Positions 1-10,540 of a DNA stretch of 64,000 nt are shown piece by piece; the stretch's first letter is position 1, and every line of letters begins with the position of its first letter. Position numbers and translations under genes: made by a program. This DNA is from Litoditis marina (Eukaryota; Nematoda; Chromadorea; Rhabditida; Rhabditidae), in the NCBI GenBank assembly GCA_964036275.1, contig OZ038436.1:5550936-5614935 (forward strand). Direction: 5' to 3'. Under the pieces are notes generated by a model. That model made no database searches. It was not told where the DNA came from and was given only the letters and a program-made list of their open reading frames with translations.

Positions 1-1846
1 CACCACTTCGTCCAAATTCCGTTTGGAAGACAGATTCATTTTACACCACTTCGTCCAAATTCCGTTTAGAAGACAGATTCATTTTACACCACTTCGTCCA
101 AATTCCGTTTAGAAGACAGATTCATTTTACACCACTTCGTCCAAATCCCGTTTAGAAGACAGATTCATTTTACACCACTTCGTCCAAATCCCGTTGAGAA
201 GACAGATTCATTTTACACCACTTCGTCCAAATCCCGTTGAGAAGACAGATTCATTTTACACCACTTCGTCCAAATTCCGTTGAGAAGACAGATTCATTTT
301 ACACCACTTCGTCCAAATTCCGTTTAGAAGACAGATTCATTTTACACCACTTCGTCCAAATTCCGTTGAGAAGACAGATTCATTTTACACCACTTCGTCC
401 AAATTCCGTTTAGAAGACAGATTCATTTTACACCACTTCGTCCAAATTCCGTTTAGAAGACAGATTCATTTTACACCACTTCGTCCAAATTCCGTTTAGA
501 AGACAGATTCATTTTACACCACTTCGTCCAAATCCCGTTTAGAAGACAGATTCATTTTACACCACTTCGTCCAAATCCCGTTTAGAAGACAGATTCATTT
601 TACACCACTTCGTCCAAATCCCGTTTAGAAGACAGATTCATTTTACACCACTTCGTCCAAATCCCGTTGAGAAGACAGATTCATTTTACACCACTTCGTC
701 CAAATTCCGTTGAGAAGACAGATTCATTTTACACCACTTCGTCCAAATTCCGTTTAGAAGACAGATTCATTTTACACCACTTCGTCCAAATTCCGTTGAG
801 AAGACAGATTCATTTTACACCACTTCGTCCAAATTCCGTTGAGAAGACAGATTCATTTTACACCACTTCGTCCAAATTCCGTTTAGAAGACAGATTCATT
901 TTACACCACTTCGTCCAAATTCCGTTTAGAAGACAGATTCATTTTACACCACTTCGTCCAAATTCCGTTGAGAAGACAGATTCATTTTACACCACTTCGT
1001 CCAAATTCCGTTGAGAAGACGGATTCATTTTACACCACTTCGTCCAAATTCCGTTGAGAAGACAGATTCATTTTACACCACTTCGTCCAAATCCCGTTTA
1101 GAAGACAGATTCATTTTACACCACTTCGTCCAAATTCCGTTTAGAAGACAGATTCATTTTACACCACTTCGTCCAAATTCCGTTTAGAAGACAGATTCAT
1201 TTTACACCACTTCGTCCAAATCCCGTTTAGAAGACAGATTCATTTTACACCACTTCGTCCAAATCCCGTTGAGAAGACAGATTCATTTTACACCACTTCG
1301 TCCAAATTCCGTTGAGAAGACAGATTCATTTTACACCACTTCGTCCAAATTCCGTTTAGAAGACAGATTCATTTTACACCACTTCGTCCAAATTCCGTTG
1401 AGAAGACAGATTCATTTTACACCACTTCGTCCAAATTCCGTTGAGAAGACAGATTCATTTTACACCACTTCGTCCAAATTCCGTTTAGAAGACAGATTCA
1501 TTTTACACCACTTCGTCCAAATTCCGTTTAGAAGACAGATTCATTTTACACCACTTCGTCCAAATTCCGTTGAGAAGACAGATTCATTTTACACCACTTC
1601 GTCCAAATTCCGTTGAGAAGACGGATTCATTTTACACCACTTCGTCCAAATTCCGTTGAGAAGACAGATTCATTTTACACCACTTCGTCCAAATCCCGTT
1701 TAGAAGACAGATTCATTTTACACCACTTCGTCCAAATTCCGTTTAGAAGACAGATTCATTTTACACCACTTCGTCCAAATTCCGTTTAGAAGACAGATTC
1801 ATTTTACACCACTTCGTCCAAATTCCGTTTGGAAGACAGATTCATT
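1..1846 (-). repeat. 43-bp satellite array, reverse orientation
   Basis: About 43 head-to-tail copies of the 43-bp monomer, read as its reverse complement on the + strand. The GTTT/GTTG marker of each unit falls exactly every 43 bp from 21 to 1827, so there is no insertion or deletion across 42 units. Only sites 1 (A/C) and 7 (A/G) vary commonly. The CT41-42, CAGTC, T7 and GACAAAG alleles common right of the gap are absent. A rare GTTTGG variant occurs at 21 and 1827 only, 1,806 bp (42 units) apart. The array runs off the left edge of the window. Confidence 0.97.
666..1820 (-). repeat. 602-bp higher-order repeat (14-mer), two copies
   Basis: The allele order from about 666 to 1226 is repeated from about 1268 to 1828. 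A rare ACGG variant (normally ACAG) at 1019 recurs at 1621, exactly 602 bp or 14 monomers later. The A/C pattern at site 1 and the A/G pattern at site 7 agree unit by unit between copies. The part left of 666 resembles this HOR but differs in several units, so it is probably an older or recombined copy. Confidence 0.85.
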
Positions 1847-2046
1847 NNNNNNNNNNNNNNNNNNNNNNNNNNNNNNNNNNNNNNNNNNNNNNNNNNNNNN
1901 NNNNNNNNNNNNNNNNNNNNNNNNNNNNNNNNNNNNNNNNNNNNNNNNNNNNNNNNNNNNNNNNNNNNNNNNNNNNNNNNNNNNNNNNNNNNNNNNNNNN
2001 NNNNNNNNNNNNNNNNNNNNNNNNNNNNNNNNNNNNNNNNNNNNNN
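1847..2046. other. Assembly gap of 200 N
   Basis: A run of exactly 200 N separates oppositely oriented arrays. The round length suggests a placeholder inserted by a scaffolding program, not a measured distance; 200 N is the default of at least one Hi-C scaffolder (YaHS). True gap size and the sequence across the orientation switch are unknown. Confidence 0.98.
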
Positions 2047-3860
2047 AAACGGAATTTGGACAAAGTGGTGTAAAATGAATCTGTCTTCTCAACGGAATTT
2101 GGACGAAGTGGTGTAAAATGAATCTGTCTTCTCAACGGAATTTGGACGAAGTGGTGTAAAATGAATCTGTCTTCTCACGGAATTTGGACGAAGTGGTGTA
2201 AAATGAATCTGTCTTCTAAACGGAATTTGGACGAAGTGGTGTAAAATGAATCTGTCTTCTCAACGGAATTTGGACGAAGTGGTGTAAAATGAATCTGTCT
2301 TCTAAACGGAATTTGGACGAAGTGGTGTAAAATGAATCTGTCTTCTCAACGGAATTTGGACGAAGTGGTGTAAAATGAATCTGTCTTCTAAACGGAATTT
2401 GGACGAAGTGGTGTAAAATGAATCTGTCTTCTCAACGGAATTTGGACGAAGTGGTGTAAAATGAATCTGTCTTCTCAACGGAATTCGGACGAAGTGGTGT
2501 AAAATGAATCTGTCTTCTAAACGGGATTTGGACGAAGTGGTGTAAAATGAATCTGTCTTCTAAACGGAATTTGGACAAAGTGGTGTAAAATGAATCTGTC
2601 TTCTAACGGAATTCGGACGAAGTGGTGTAAATGAATCTGTCTTCTCAACGGAATTTGGACGAAGTGGTGTAAAATGAATCTGTCTTCTCAACGGAATTCG
2701 GACGAAGTGGTGTAAAATGAATCTGTCTCTTCAACGGAATTTGGACGAAGTGGTGTAAAATAAATCAGTCTCTTCAACGGAATTTGGACGAAGTGGTGTA
2801 AAATGAATCTGTCTTCTCAACGGAATTTGGACGAAGTGGTGTAAAATGAATCTGTCTCTTCAACGGAATTTGGACGAAGTGGTGTAAAATGAATCAGTCT
2901 CTTCAACGGAATTCGGACGAAGTGGTGTAAAATGAATCTGTCTTCTCAACGGAATTTGGACGAAGTGGTGTAAATGAATCTGTCTTCTCAACGGAATTCG
3001 GACGAAGTGGTGTAAAATGAATCAGTCTCTTCAACGGAATTTGGACGAAGTGGTGTAAAATAAATCAGTCTCTTCAACGGAATTTGGACGAAGTGGTGTA
3101 AAATGAATCTGTCTTCTCAACGGAATTTGGACGAAGTGGTGTAAAATGAATCTGTCTTCTCAACGGAATTTGGACGAAGTGGTGTAAAATGAATCTGTCT
3201 TCTCAACGGAATTTGGACGAAGTGGTGTAAAATGAATCTGTCTTCTAAACGGAATTTGGACGAAGTGGTGTAAAATGAATCTGTCTTCTCAACGGAATTT
3301 GGACGAAGTGGTGTAAAATGAATCTGTCTTCTAACGGAATTTGGACGAAGTGGTGTAAAATGAATCTGTCTTCTCACGGAATTTGGACGAAGTGGTGTAA
3401 AATGAATCTGTCTTCTCAACGGAATTCGGACGAAGTGGTGTAAAATGAATCTGTCTTCTAAACGGGATTTGGACGAAGTGGTGTAAAATGAATCTGTCTT
3501 CTAAACGGGATTTGACGAAGTGGTGTAAAATGAATCTGTCTTCTCAACGGAATTTGGACGAAGTGGTGTAAAATGAATCTGTCTCTTCAACGGAATTTGG
3601 ACGAAGTGGTGTAAAATGAATCTGTCTTCTCAACGGAATTCGGACGAAGTGGTGTAAAATGAATCTGTCTTCTAAACGGAATTTGGACGAAGTGGTGTAA
3701 ATGAATCTGTCTTCTAAACGGGATTTGGACGAAGTGGTGTAAAATGAATCTGTCTTCTCAACGGAATTTGGACGAAGTGGTGTAAAATGAATCTGTCTCC
3801 TCAACGGAATTTAGACGAAGTGGTGTAAAATGAATCTGTCTTCTAAACGGAATTTGGACA
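2047..3860 (+). repeat. Heterogeneous, indel-rich subarray next to the gap
   Basis: Monomers here mix CTGTCTTCT and CTGTCTCTT ends, CAGTC variants and A7/G7 alleles with no clear HOR. Units shortened by 1 bp are frequent, for example near 2176 (CTCACGG), 2603 (CTAACGG), 2628, 2968 and 3697 (GTGTAAATG), 3333, 3375 and 3512 (GATTTGACG). That is many more than in later domains. It may be a decayed array edge or a lower-accuracy contig end. Confidence 0.8.
2075..2116 (+). other. Example of the 13-codon micro-ORF present in most monomers
   Basis: Each standard monomer contains ATG at 29-31 and an in-frame TAA at 25-27 of the next unit, giving MNLSSKRNLDEVV or a form with Q at residue 6 or D at residue 8. 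Because 42 bp of the 43-bp period is used, the stop lies one base before the next ATG. It is most likely a chance property of the consensus: nothing suggests translation, and many units lose the ATG (GTAAAACG) or shift frame. Not a gene call. Confidence 0.3.
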
Positions 3861-6800
3861 AAGTGGTGTAAAATGAATCTGTCTTCTCAACGGAATTTGG
3901 ACGAAGTGGTGTAAAATGAATCTGTCTTCTCAACGGAATTTGGACGAAGTGGTGTAAAATGAATCTGTCTTCTCAACGGAATTTGGACGAAGTGGTGTAA
4001 AATGAATCTGTCTTCTAAACGGAATTTGGACGAAGTGGTGTAAAATGAATCTGTCTTCTCAACGGAATTTGGACGAAGTGGTGTAAAATGAATCTGTCTT
4101 CTAAACGGAATTTGGACGAAGTGGTGTAAAATGAATCTGTCTTCTCAACGGAATTTGGACGAAGTGGTGTAAAATGAATCTGTCTTCTAAACGGAATTTG
4201 GACGAAGTGGTGTAAAATGAATCTGTCTTCTCAACGGAATTTGGACGAAGTGGTGTAAAATGAATCTGTCTTCTCAACGGAATTCGGACGAAGTGGTGTA
4301 AAATGAATCTGTCTTCTAAACGGGATTTGGACGAAGTGGTGTAAAATGAATCTGTCTTCTAAACGGAATTTGGACAAAGTGGTGTAAAATGAATCTGTCT
4401 TCTCAACGGAATTTGGACGAAGTGGTGTAAAATGAATCTGTCTTCTCAACGGAATTTGGACGAAGTGGTGTAAAATGAATCTGTCTTCTCAACGGAATTT
4501 GGACGAAGTGGTGTAAAATGAATCTGTCTTCTAAACGGAATTTGGACGAAGTGGTGTAAAATGAATCTGTCTTCTCAACGGAATTTGGACGAAGTGGTGT
4601 AAAATGAATCTGTCTTCTAAACGGAATTTGGACGAAGTGGTGTAAAATGAATCTGTCTTCTCAACGGAATTTGGACGAAGTGGTGTAAAATGAATCTGTC
4701 TTCTAAACGGAATTTGGACGAAGTGGTGTAAAATGAATCTGTCTTCTCAACGGAATTTGGACGAAGTGGTGTAAAATGAATCTGTCTTCTCAACGGAATT
4801 CGGACGAAGTGGTGTAAAATGAATCTGTCTTCTAAACGGGATTTGGACGAAGTGGTGTAAAATGAATCTGTCTTCTAACGGAATTTGGACAAGTGGTGTA
4901 AAATGAATCTGTCTTCTCAACGGAATTTGGACGAAGTGGTGTAAAATGAATCTGTCTTCTCAACGGAATTTGGACGAAGTGGTGTAAAATGAATCTGTCT
5001 TCTAAACGGAATTTGGACGAAGTGGTGTAAAATGAATCTGTCTTCTCAACGGAATTTGGACGAAGTGGTGTAAAATGAATCTGTCTTCTAAACGGAATTT
5101 GGACGAAGTGGTGTAAAATGAATCTGTCTTCTAAACGGAATTTGGACGAAGTGGTGTAAAATGAATCTGTCTTCTAAACGGAATTTGGACGAAGTGGTGT
5201 AAAATGAATCAGTCTCTTCAACGGAATTTGGACGAAGTGGTGTAAAATGAATCTGTCTTCTCAACGGAATTTGGACGAAGTGGTGTAAAATGAATCTGTC
5301 TTCTAAACGGAATTTGGACGAAGTGGTGTAAAATGAATCTGTCTTCTAAACGGAATTTGGACGAAGTGGTGTAAAATGAATCTGTCTTCTCAACGGAATT
5401 CGGACGAAGTGGTGTAAAATGAATCTGTCTTCTAAACGGATTTGGACGAAGTGGTGTAAAATGAATCTGTCTTCTAAACGGAATTTGGACAAAGTGGTGT
5501 AAAATGAATCTGTCTTCTCAACGGAATTTGGACGAAGTGGTGTAAAATGAATCTGTCTTCTAAACGGAATTTGGACGAAGTGGTGTAAAATGAATCTGTC
5601 TTCTAAACGGAATTTGGACGAAGTGGTGTAAAATGAATCAGTCTCTTCAACGGAATTTGGACGAAGTGGTGTAAAATGAATCTGTCTTCTAAACGGGATT
5701 TGGACGAAGTGGTGTAAAATGAATCTGTCTTCTAAACGGGATTTGGACGAAGTGGTGTAAAATGAATCTGTCTTCTAAACGGAATTTGGACGAAGTGGTG
5801 TAAAATGAATCTGTCTTCTCAACGGAATTTGGACGAAGTGGTGTAAAATGAATCTGTCTTCTAAACGGGAATTTGGACGAAGTGGTGTAAAATGAATCTG
5901 TCTTCTCAACGGAATTGGACGAAGTGGTGTAAAATGAATCTGTCTTCTAAACGGAATTTGGACGAAGTGGTGTAAAATGAATCTGTCTTCTCAACGGAAT
6001 TTGGACGAAGTGGTGTAAAATGAATCTGTCTTCTAAACGGAATTTGGACGAAGTGGTGTAAAATGAATCTGTCTTCTCAACGGAATTTGGACGAAGTGGT
6101 GTAAAATGAATCTGTCTTCTAAACGGAATTTGGACGAAGTGGTGTAAAATGAATCTGTCTTCTCAACGGAATTTGGACGAAGTGGTGTAAAATGAATCTG
6201 TCTTCTAAACGGAATTTGGACGAAGTGGTGTAAAATGAATCTGTCTTCTCAACGGAATTTGGACGAAGTGGTGTAAAATGAATCTGTCTTCTCAACGGAA
6301 TTCGGACGAAGTGGTGTAAAATGAATCTGTCTTCTAAACGGGATTTGGACGAAGTGGTGTAAAATGAATCTGTCTTCTAAACGGAATTTGGACAAAGTGG
6401 TGTAAAATGAATCTGTCTTCTCAACGGAATTTGGACGAAGTGGTGTAAAATGAATCTGTCTTCTCAACGGAATTTGGACGAAGTGGTGTAAAATGAATCT
6501 GTCTTCTCAACGGAATTTGGACGAAGTGGTGTAAAATGAATCTGTCTTCTAAACGAAATTTGGACGAAGTGGTGTAAAATGAATCTGTCTTCTCAACGGA
6601 ATTTGGACGAAGTGGTGTAAAATGAATCTGTCTTCTAAACGGAATTTGGACGAAGTGGTGTAAAATGAATCTGTCTTCTCAACGGAATTTGGACGAAGTG
6701 GTGTAAAATGAATCTGTCTTCTAAACGGAATTTGGACGAAGTGGTGTAAAATGAATCTGTCTTCTCAACGGAATTCGGACGAAGTGGTGTAAAATGAATC

Positions 6801-9800
6801 TGTCTTCTAAACGGGATTTGGACGAAGTGGTGTAAAATGAATCTGTCTTCTAAACGGAATTTGGACAAAGTGGTTGTAAAATGAATCTGTCTTCTCAACG
6901 GAATTTGGACGAAGTGGTGTAAAATGAATCTGTCTTCTCAACGGAATTTGGACGAAGTGGTGTAAAATGAATCTGTCTTCTAAACGGAATTTGGACGAAG
7001 TGGTGTAAAATGAATCTGTCTTCTCAACGGAATTTGGACGAAGTGGTGTAAAATGAATCTGTCTTCTAAACGGAATTTGGACGAAGTGGTGTAAAATGAA
7101 TCTGTCTTCTAAACGGAATTTGGACGAAGTGGTGTAAAATGAATCTGTCTTCTAAACGGAATTTGGACGAAGTGGTGTAAAATGAATCAGTCTCTTCAAC
7201 GGAATTTGGACGAAGTGGTGTAAAATGAATCTGTCTTCTCAACGGAATTTGGACGAAGTGGTGTAAAATGAATCTGTCTTCTAAACGGAATTTGGACGAA
7301 GTGGTGTAAAATGAATCTGTCTTCTAACGGAATTTGGACGAAGTGGTGTAAAATGAATCTGTCTTCTCAACGGAATTCGGACGAAGTGGTGTAAAATGAA
7401 TCTGTCTTCTAAACGGATTTGGACGAAGTGGTGTAAAATGAATCTGTCTTCTAACGGAATTTGGACAAAGTGGTGTAAAATGAATCTGTCTTCTCAACGG
7501 AATTTGGACGAAGTGGTGTAAAATGAATCTGTCTTCTCAACGGAATTTGGACGAAGTGGTGTAAAATGAATCTGTCTTCTAAACGGAATTTGGACGAAGT
7601 GGTGTAAAATGAATCTGTCTTCTCAACGGAATTTGGACGAAGTGGTGTAAAATGAATCTGTCTTCTAAACGGAATTTGGACGAAGTGGTGTAAAATGAAT
7701 CTGTCTTCTAAACGGAATTTGGACGAAGTGGTGTAAAATGAATCTGTCTTCTCAACGGAATTTGGACGAAGTGGTGTAAAATGAATCTGTCTTCTAAACG
7801 GAATTTGGACGAAGTGGTGTAAAATGAATCTGTCCTTCTCAACGGAATTTGGACGAAGTGGTGTAAAATGAATCTGTCTTCTAAACGGAATTTGGACGAA
7901 GTGGTGTAAAATGAATCAGTCTTCTCAACGGAATTTGGACGAAGTGGTGTAAAATGAATCTGTCTTCTCAACGGAATTTGGACGAAGTGGTGTAAAATGA
8001 ATCTGTCTTCTAAACGGAATTTGGACGAAGTGGTGTAAAAATGAATCTGTCTTCTAAACGGAATTTGGACGAAGTGGTGTAAAATGAATCTGTCTTCTCA
8101 ACGGAATTCGGACGAAGTGGTGTAAAATGAATCTGTCTTCTAAACGGGATTTGGACGAAGTGGTGTAAAATGAATCTGTCTTCTAAACGGAATTTGGACA
8201 AAGTGGTGTAAAATGAATCTGTCTTCTCAACGGAATTTGGACGAAGTGGTGTAAAATGAATCTGTCTTCTCAACGGAATTTGGACGAAGTGGTGTAAAAT
8301 GAATCTGTCTTCTCAACGGAATTTGGACGAAGTGGTGTAAAATGAATCTGTCTTCTAAACGAAATTTGGACGAAGTGGTGTAAAATGAATCTGTCTTCTC
8401 AACGGAATTTGGACGAAGTGGTGTAAAATGAATCTGTCTTCTAAACGGAATTTGGACGAAGTGGTGTAAAATGAATCTGTCTTCTCAACGGAATTTGGAC
8501 GAAGTGGTGTAAAATGAATCTGTCTTCTAAACGGAATTTGGACGAAGTGGTGTAAAATGAATCTGTCTTCTCAACGGAATTCGGACGAAGTGGTGTAAAA
8601 TGAATCTGTCTTCTAAACGGGATTTGGACGAAGTGGTGTAAAATGAATCTGTCTTCTAAACGGAATTTGGACAAAGTGGTGTAAAATGAATCTGTCTTCT
8701 CAACGGAATTTGGACGAAGTGGTGTAAAATGAATCTGTCTTCTCAACGGAATTTGGACGAAGTGGTGTAAAATGAATCTGTCTTCTAAACGGAATTTGGA
8801 CGAAGTGGTGTAAAATGAATCTGTCTTCTCAACGGAATTTGGACGAAGTGGTGTAAAATGAATCTGTCTTCTAAACGGAATTTGGACGAAGTGGTGTAAA
8901 ATGAATCTGTCTTCTAAACGGAATTTGGACGAAGTGGTGTAAAATGAATCTGTCTTCTAAACGGAATTTGGACGAAGTGGTGTAAAATGAATCAGTCTCT
9001 TCAACGGAATTTGGACGAAGTGGTGTAAAATGAATCTGTCTTCTCAACGGAATTTGGACGAAGTGGTGTAAAATGAATCTGTCTTCTAAACGGAATTTGG
9101 ACGAAGTGGTGTAAAATGAATCTGTCTTCTAAACGGAATTTGGACGAAGTGGTGTAAAATGAATCTGTCTTCTCAACGGAATTCGGACGAAGTGGTGTAA
9201 AATGAATCTGTCTTCTAAACGGGATTTGGACGAAGTGGTGTAAAATGAATCTGTCTTCTAAACGGAATTTGGACAAAGTGGTGTAAAATGAATCTGTCTT
9301 CTCAACGGAATTTGGACGAAGTGGTGTAAAATGAATCTGTCTTCTCAACGGAATTTGGACGAAGTGGTGTAAAATGAATCTGTCTTCTAAACGGAATTTG
9401 GACGAAGTGGTGTAAAATGAATCTGTCTTCTCAACGGAATTTGGACGAAGTGGTGTAAAATGAATCTGTCTTCTAAACGGAATTTGGACGAAGTGGTGTA
9501 AAATGAATCTGTCTTCTAAACGGAATTTGGACGAAGTGGTGTAAAATGAATCTGTCTTCTCAACGGAATTTGGACGAAGTGGTGTAAAATGAATCTGTCT
9601 TCTAAACGGAATTTGGACGAAGTGGTGTAAAATGAATCTGTCTCTCAACGGAATTTGGACGAAGTGGTGTAAAATGAATCTGTCTTCTAAACGGAATTTG
9701 GACGAAGTGGTGTAAAATGAATCAGTCTCTTCAACGGAATTTGGACGAAGTGGTGTAAAATGAATCTGTCTTCTCAACGGAATTTGGACGAAGTGGTGTA

Positions 9801-10540
9801 AAATGAATCTGTCTTCTAAACGGAATTTGGACGAAGTGGTGTAAAATGAATCTGTCTTCTAAACGGAATTTGGACGAAGTGGTGTAAAATGAATCTGTCT
9901 TCTCAACGGAATTCGGACGAAGTGGTGTAAAATGAATCTGTCTTCTAAACGGGATTTGGACGAAGTGGTGTAAAATGAATCTGTCTTCTAAACGGAATTT
10001 GGACAAAGTGGTGTAAAATGAATCTGTCTTCTCAACGGAATTTGGACGAAGTGGTGTAAAATGAATCTGTCTTCTCAACGGAATTTGGACGAAGTGGTGT
10101 AAAATGAATCTGTCTTCTAAACGGAATTTGGACGAAGTGGTGTAAAATGAATCTGTCTTCTCAACGGAATTTGGACGAAGTGGTGTAAAATGAATCTGTC
10201 TTCTAAACGGAATTTGGACGAAGTGGTGTAAAATGAATCTGTCTTCTAAACGGAATTTGGACGAAGTGGTGTAAAATGAATCTGTCTTCTCAACGGAATT
10301 TGGACGAAGTGGTGTAAAATGAATCTGTCTTCTAAACGGAATTTGGACGAAGTGGTGTAAAATGAATCAGTCTCTTCAACGGAATTTGGACGAAGTGGTG
10401 TAAAATGAATCTGTCTTCTCAACGGAATTTGGACGAAGTGGTGTAAAATGAATCTGTCTTCTAAACGGAATTTGGACGAAGTGGTGTAAAATGAATCTGT
10501 CTTCTAAACGGAATTTGGACGAAGTGGTGTAAAATGAATC
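3860..10540 (+). repeat. Subarray alternating AAACGG and CAACGG units
   Basis: Most units carry A7 and alternate A or C at site 1. A four-unit signature recurs: CAACGGAATTCGG, then AAACGGGATTT, then AAACGGAATTT with GACAAAG, then CAACGGAATTT. Its GAATTC occurs at 4280, 4796, 5396, 6298, 6771, 7373, 8104, 8577, 9179 and 9909. Spacings in monomers are 12, 14, 21, 11, 14, 17, 11, 14, 17, which is ordered and not random. Confidence 0.9.
6298..9914 (+). repeat. 1,806-bp higher-order repeat (42-mer), two copies
   Basis: GAATTC markers at 6298, 6771 and 7373 recur at 8104, 8577 and 9179, each exactly 1,806 bp later (42 x 43). The next pair, 8104 and 9909, is 1,805 bp apart, explained by a 1-bp deletion near 9643 (GTCTCTCAACGG). 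The HOR divides into 11, 14 and 17 monomers. The stretch 4280-6298 has spacings 12, 14, 21 and looks like a diverged version of the same unit. Small length differences inside (GGTTGTAAA near 6874, extra A near 8041) distinguish the copies. Confidence 0.85.

Noticed and set aside
667..1616. Two identical 115-codon frames on the + strand
   Set aside because: Same effect in the reverse-oriented array; their identity and 602-bp offset reflect the 14-mer HOR, not a duplicated gene.
1..2100. Large biological palindrome or inverted repeat centred on the gap
   Set aside because: The arms do not mirror each other in allele order and the centre is a placeholder gap, so a palindrome cannot be claimed; listed only as an orientation question.
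9001..9777. Long open frame of 258 codons on the - strand, and dozens of similar 72-158-codon frames
   Set aside because: They are satellite translated in three rotating frames: 43 is not divisible by 3, so the product repeats every 43 residues. They start at TTG, and end only where site 1 happens to give TAG (A1) or TGA (C1) in the current phase. No signal for expression, no conservation beyond the DNA repeat.
4280..9914. GAATTC sites as functional regulatory motifs
   Set aside because: They arise from one T11-to-C change that was copied with its HOR; spacing is explained by the 42-mer.
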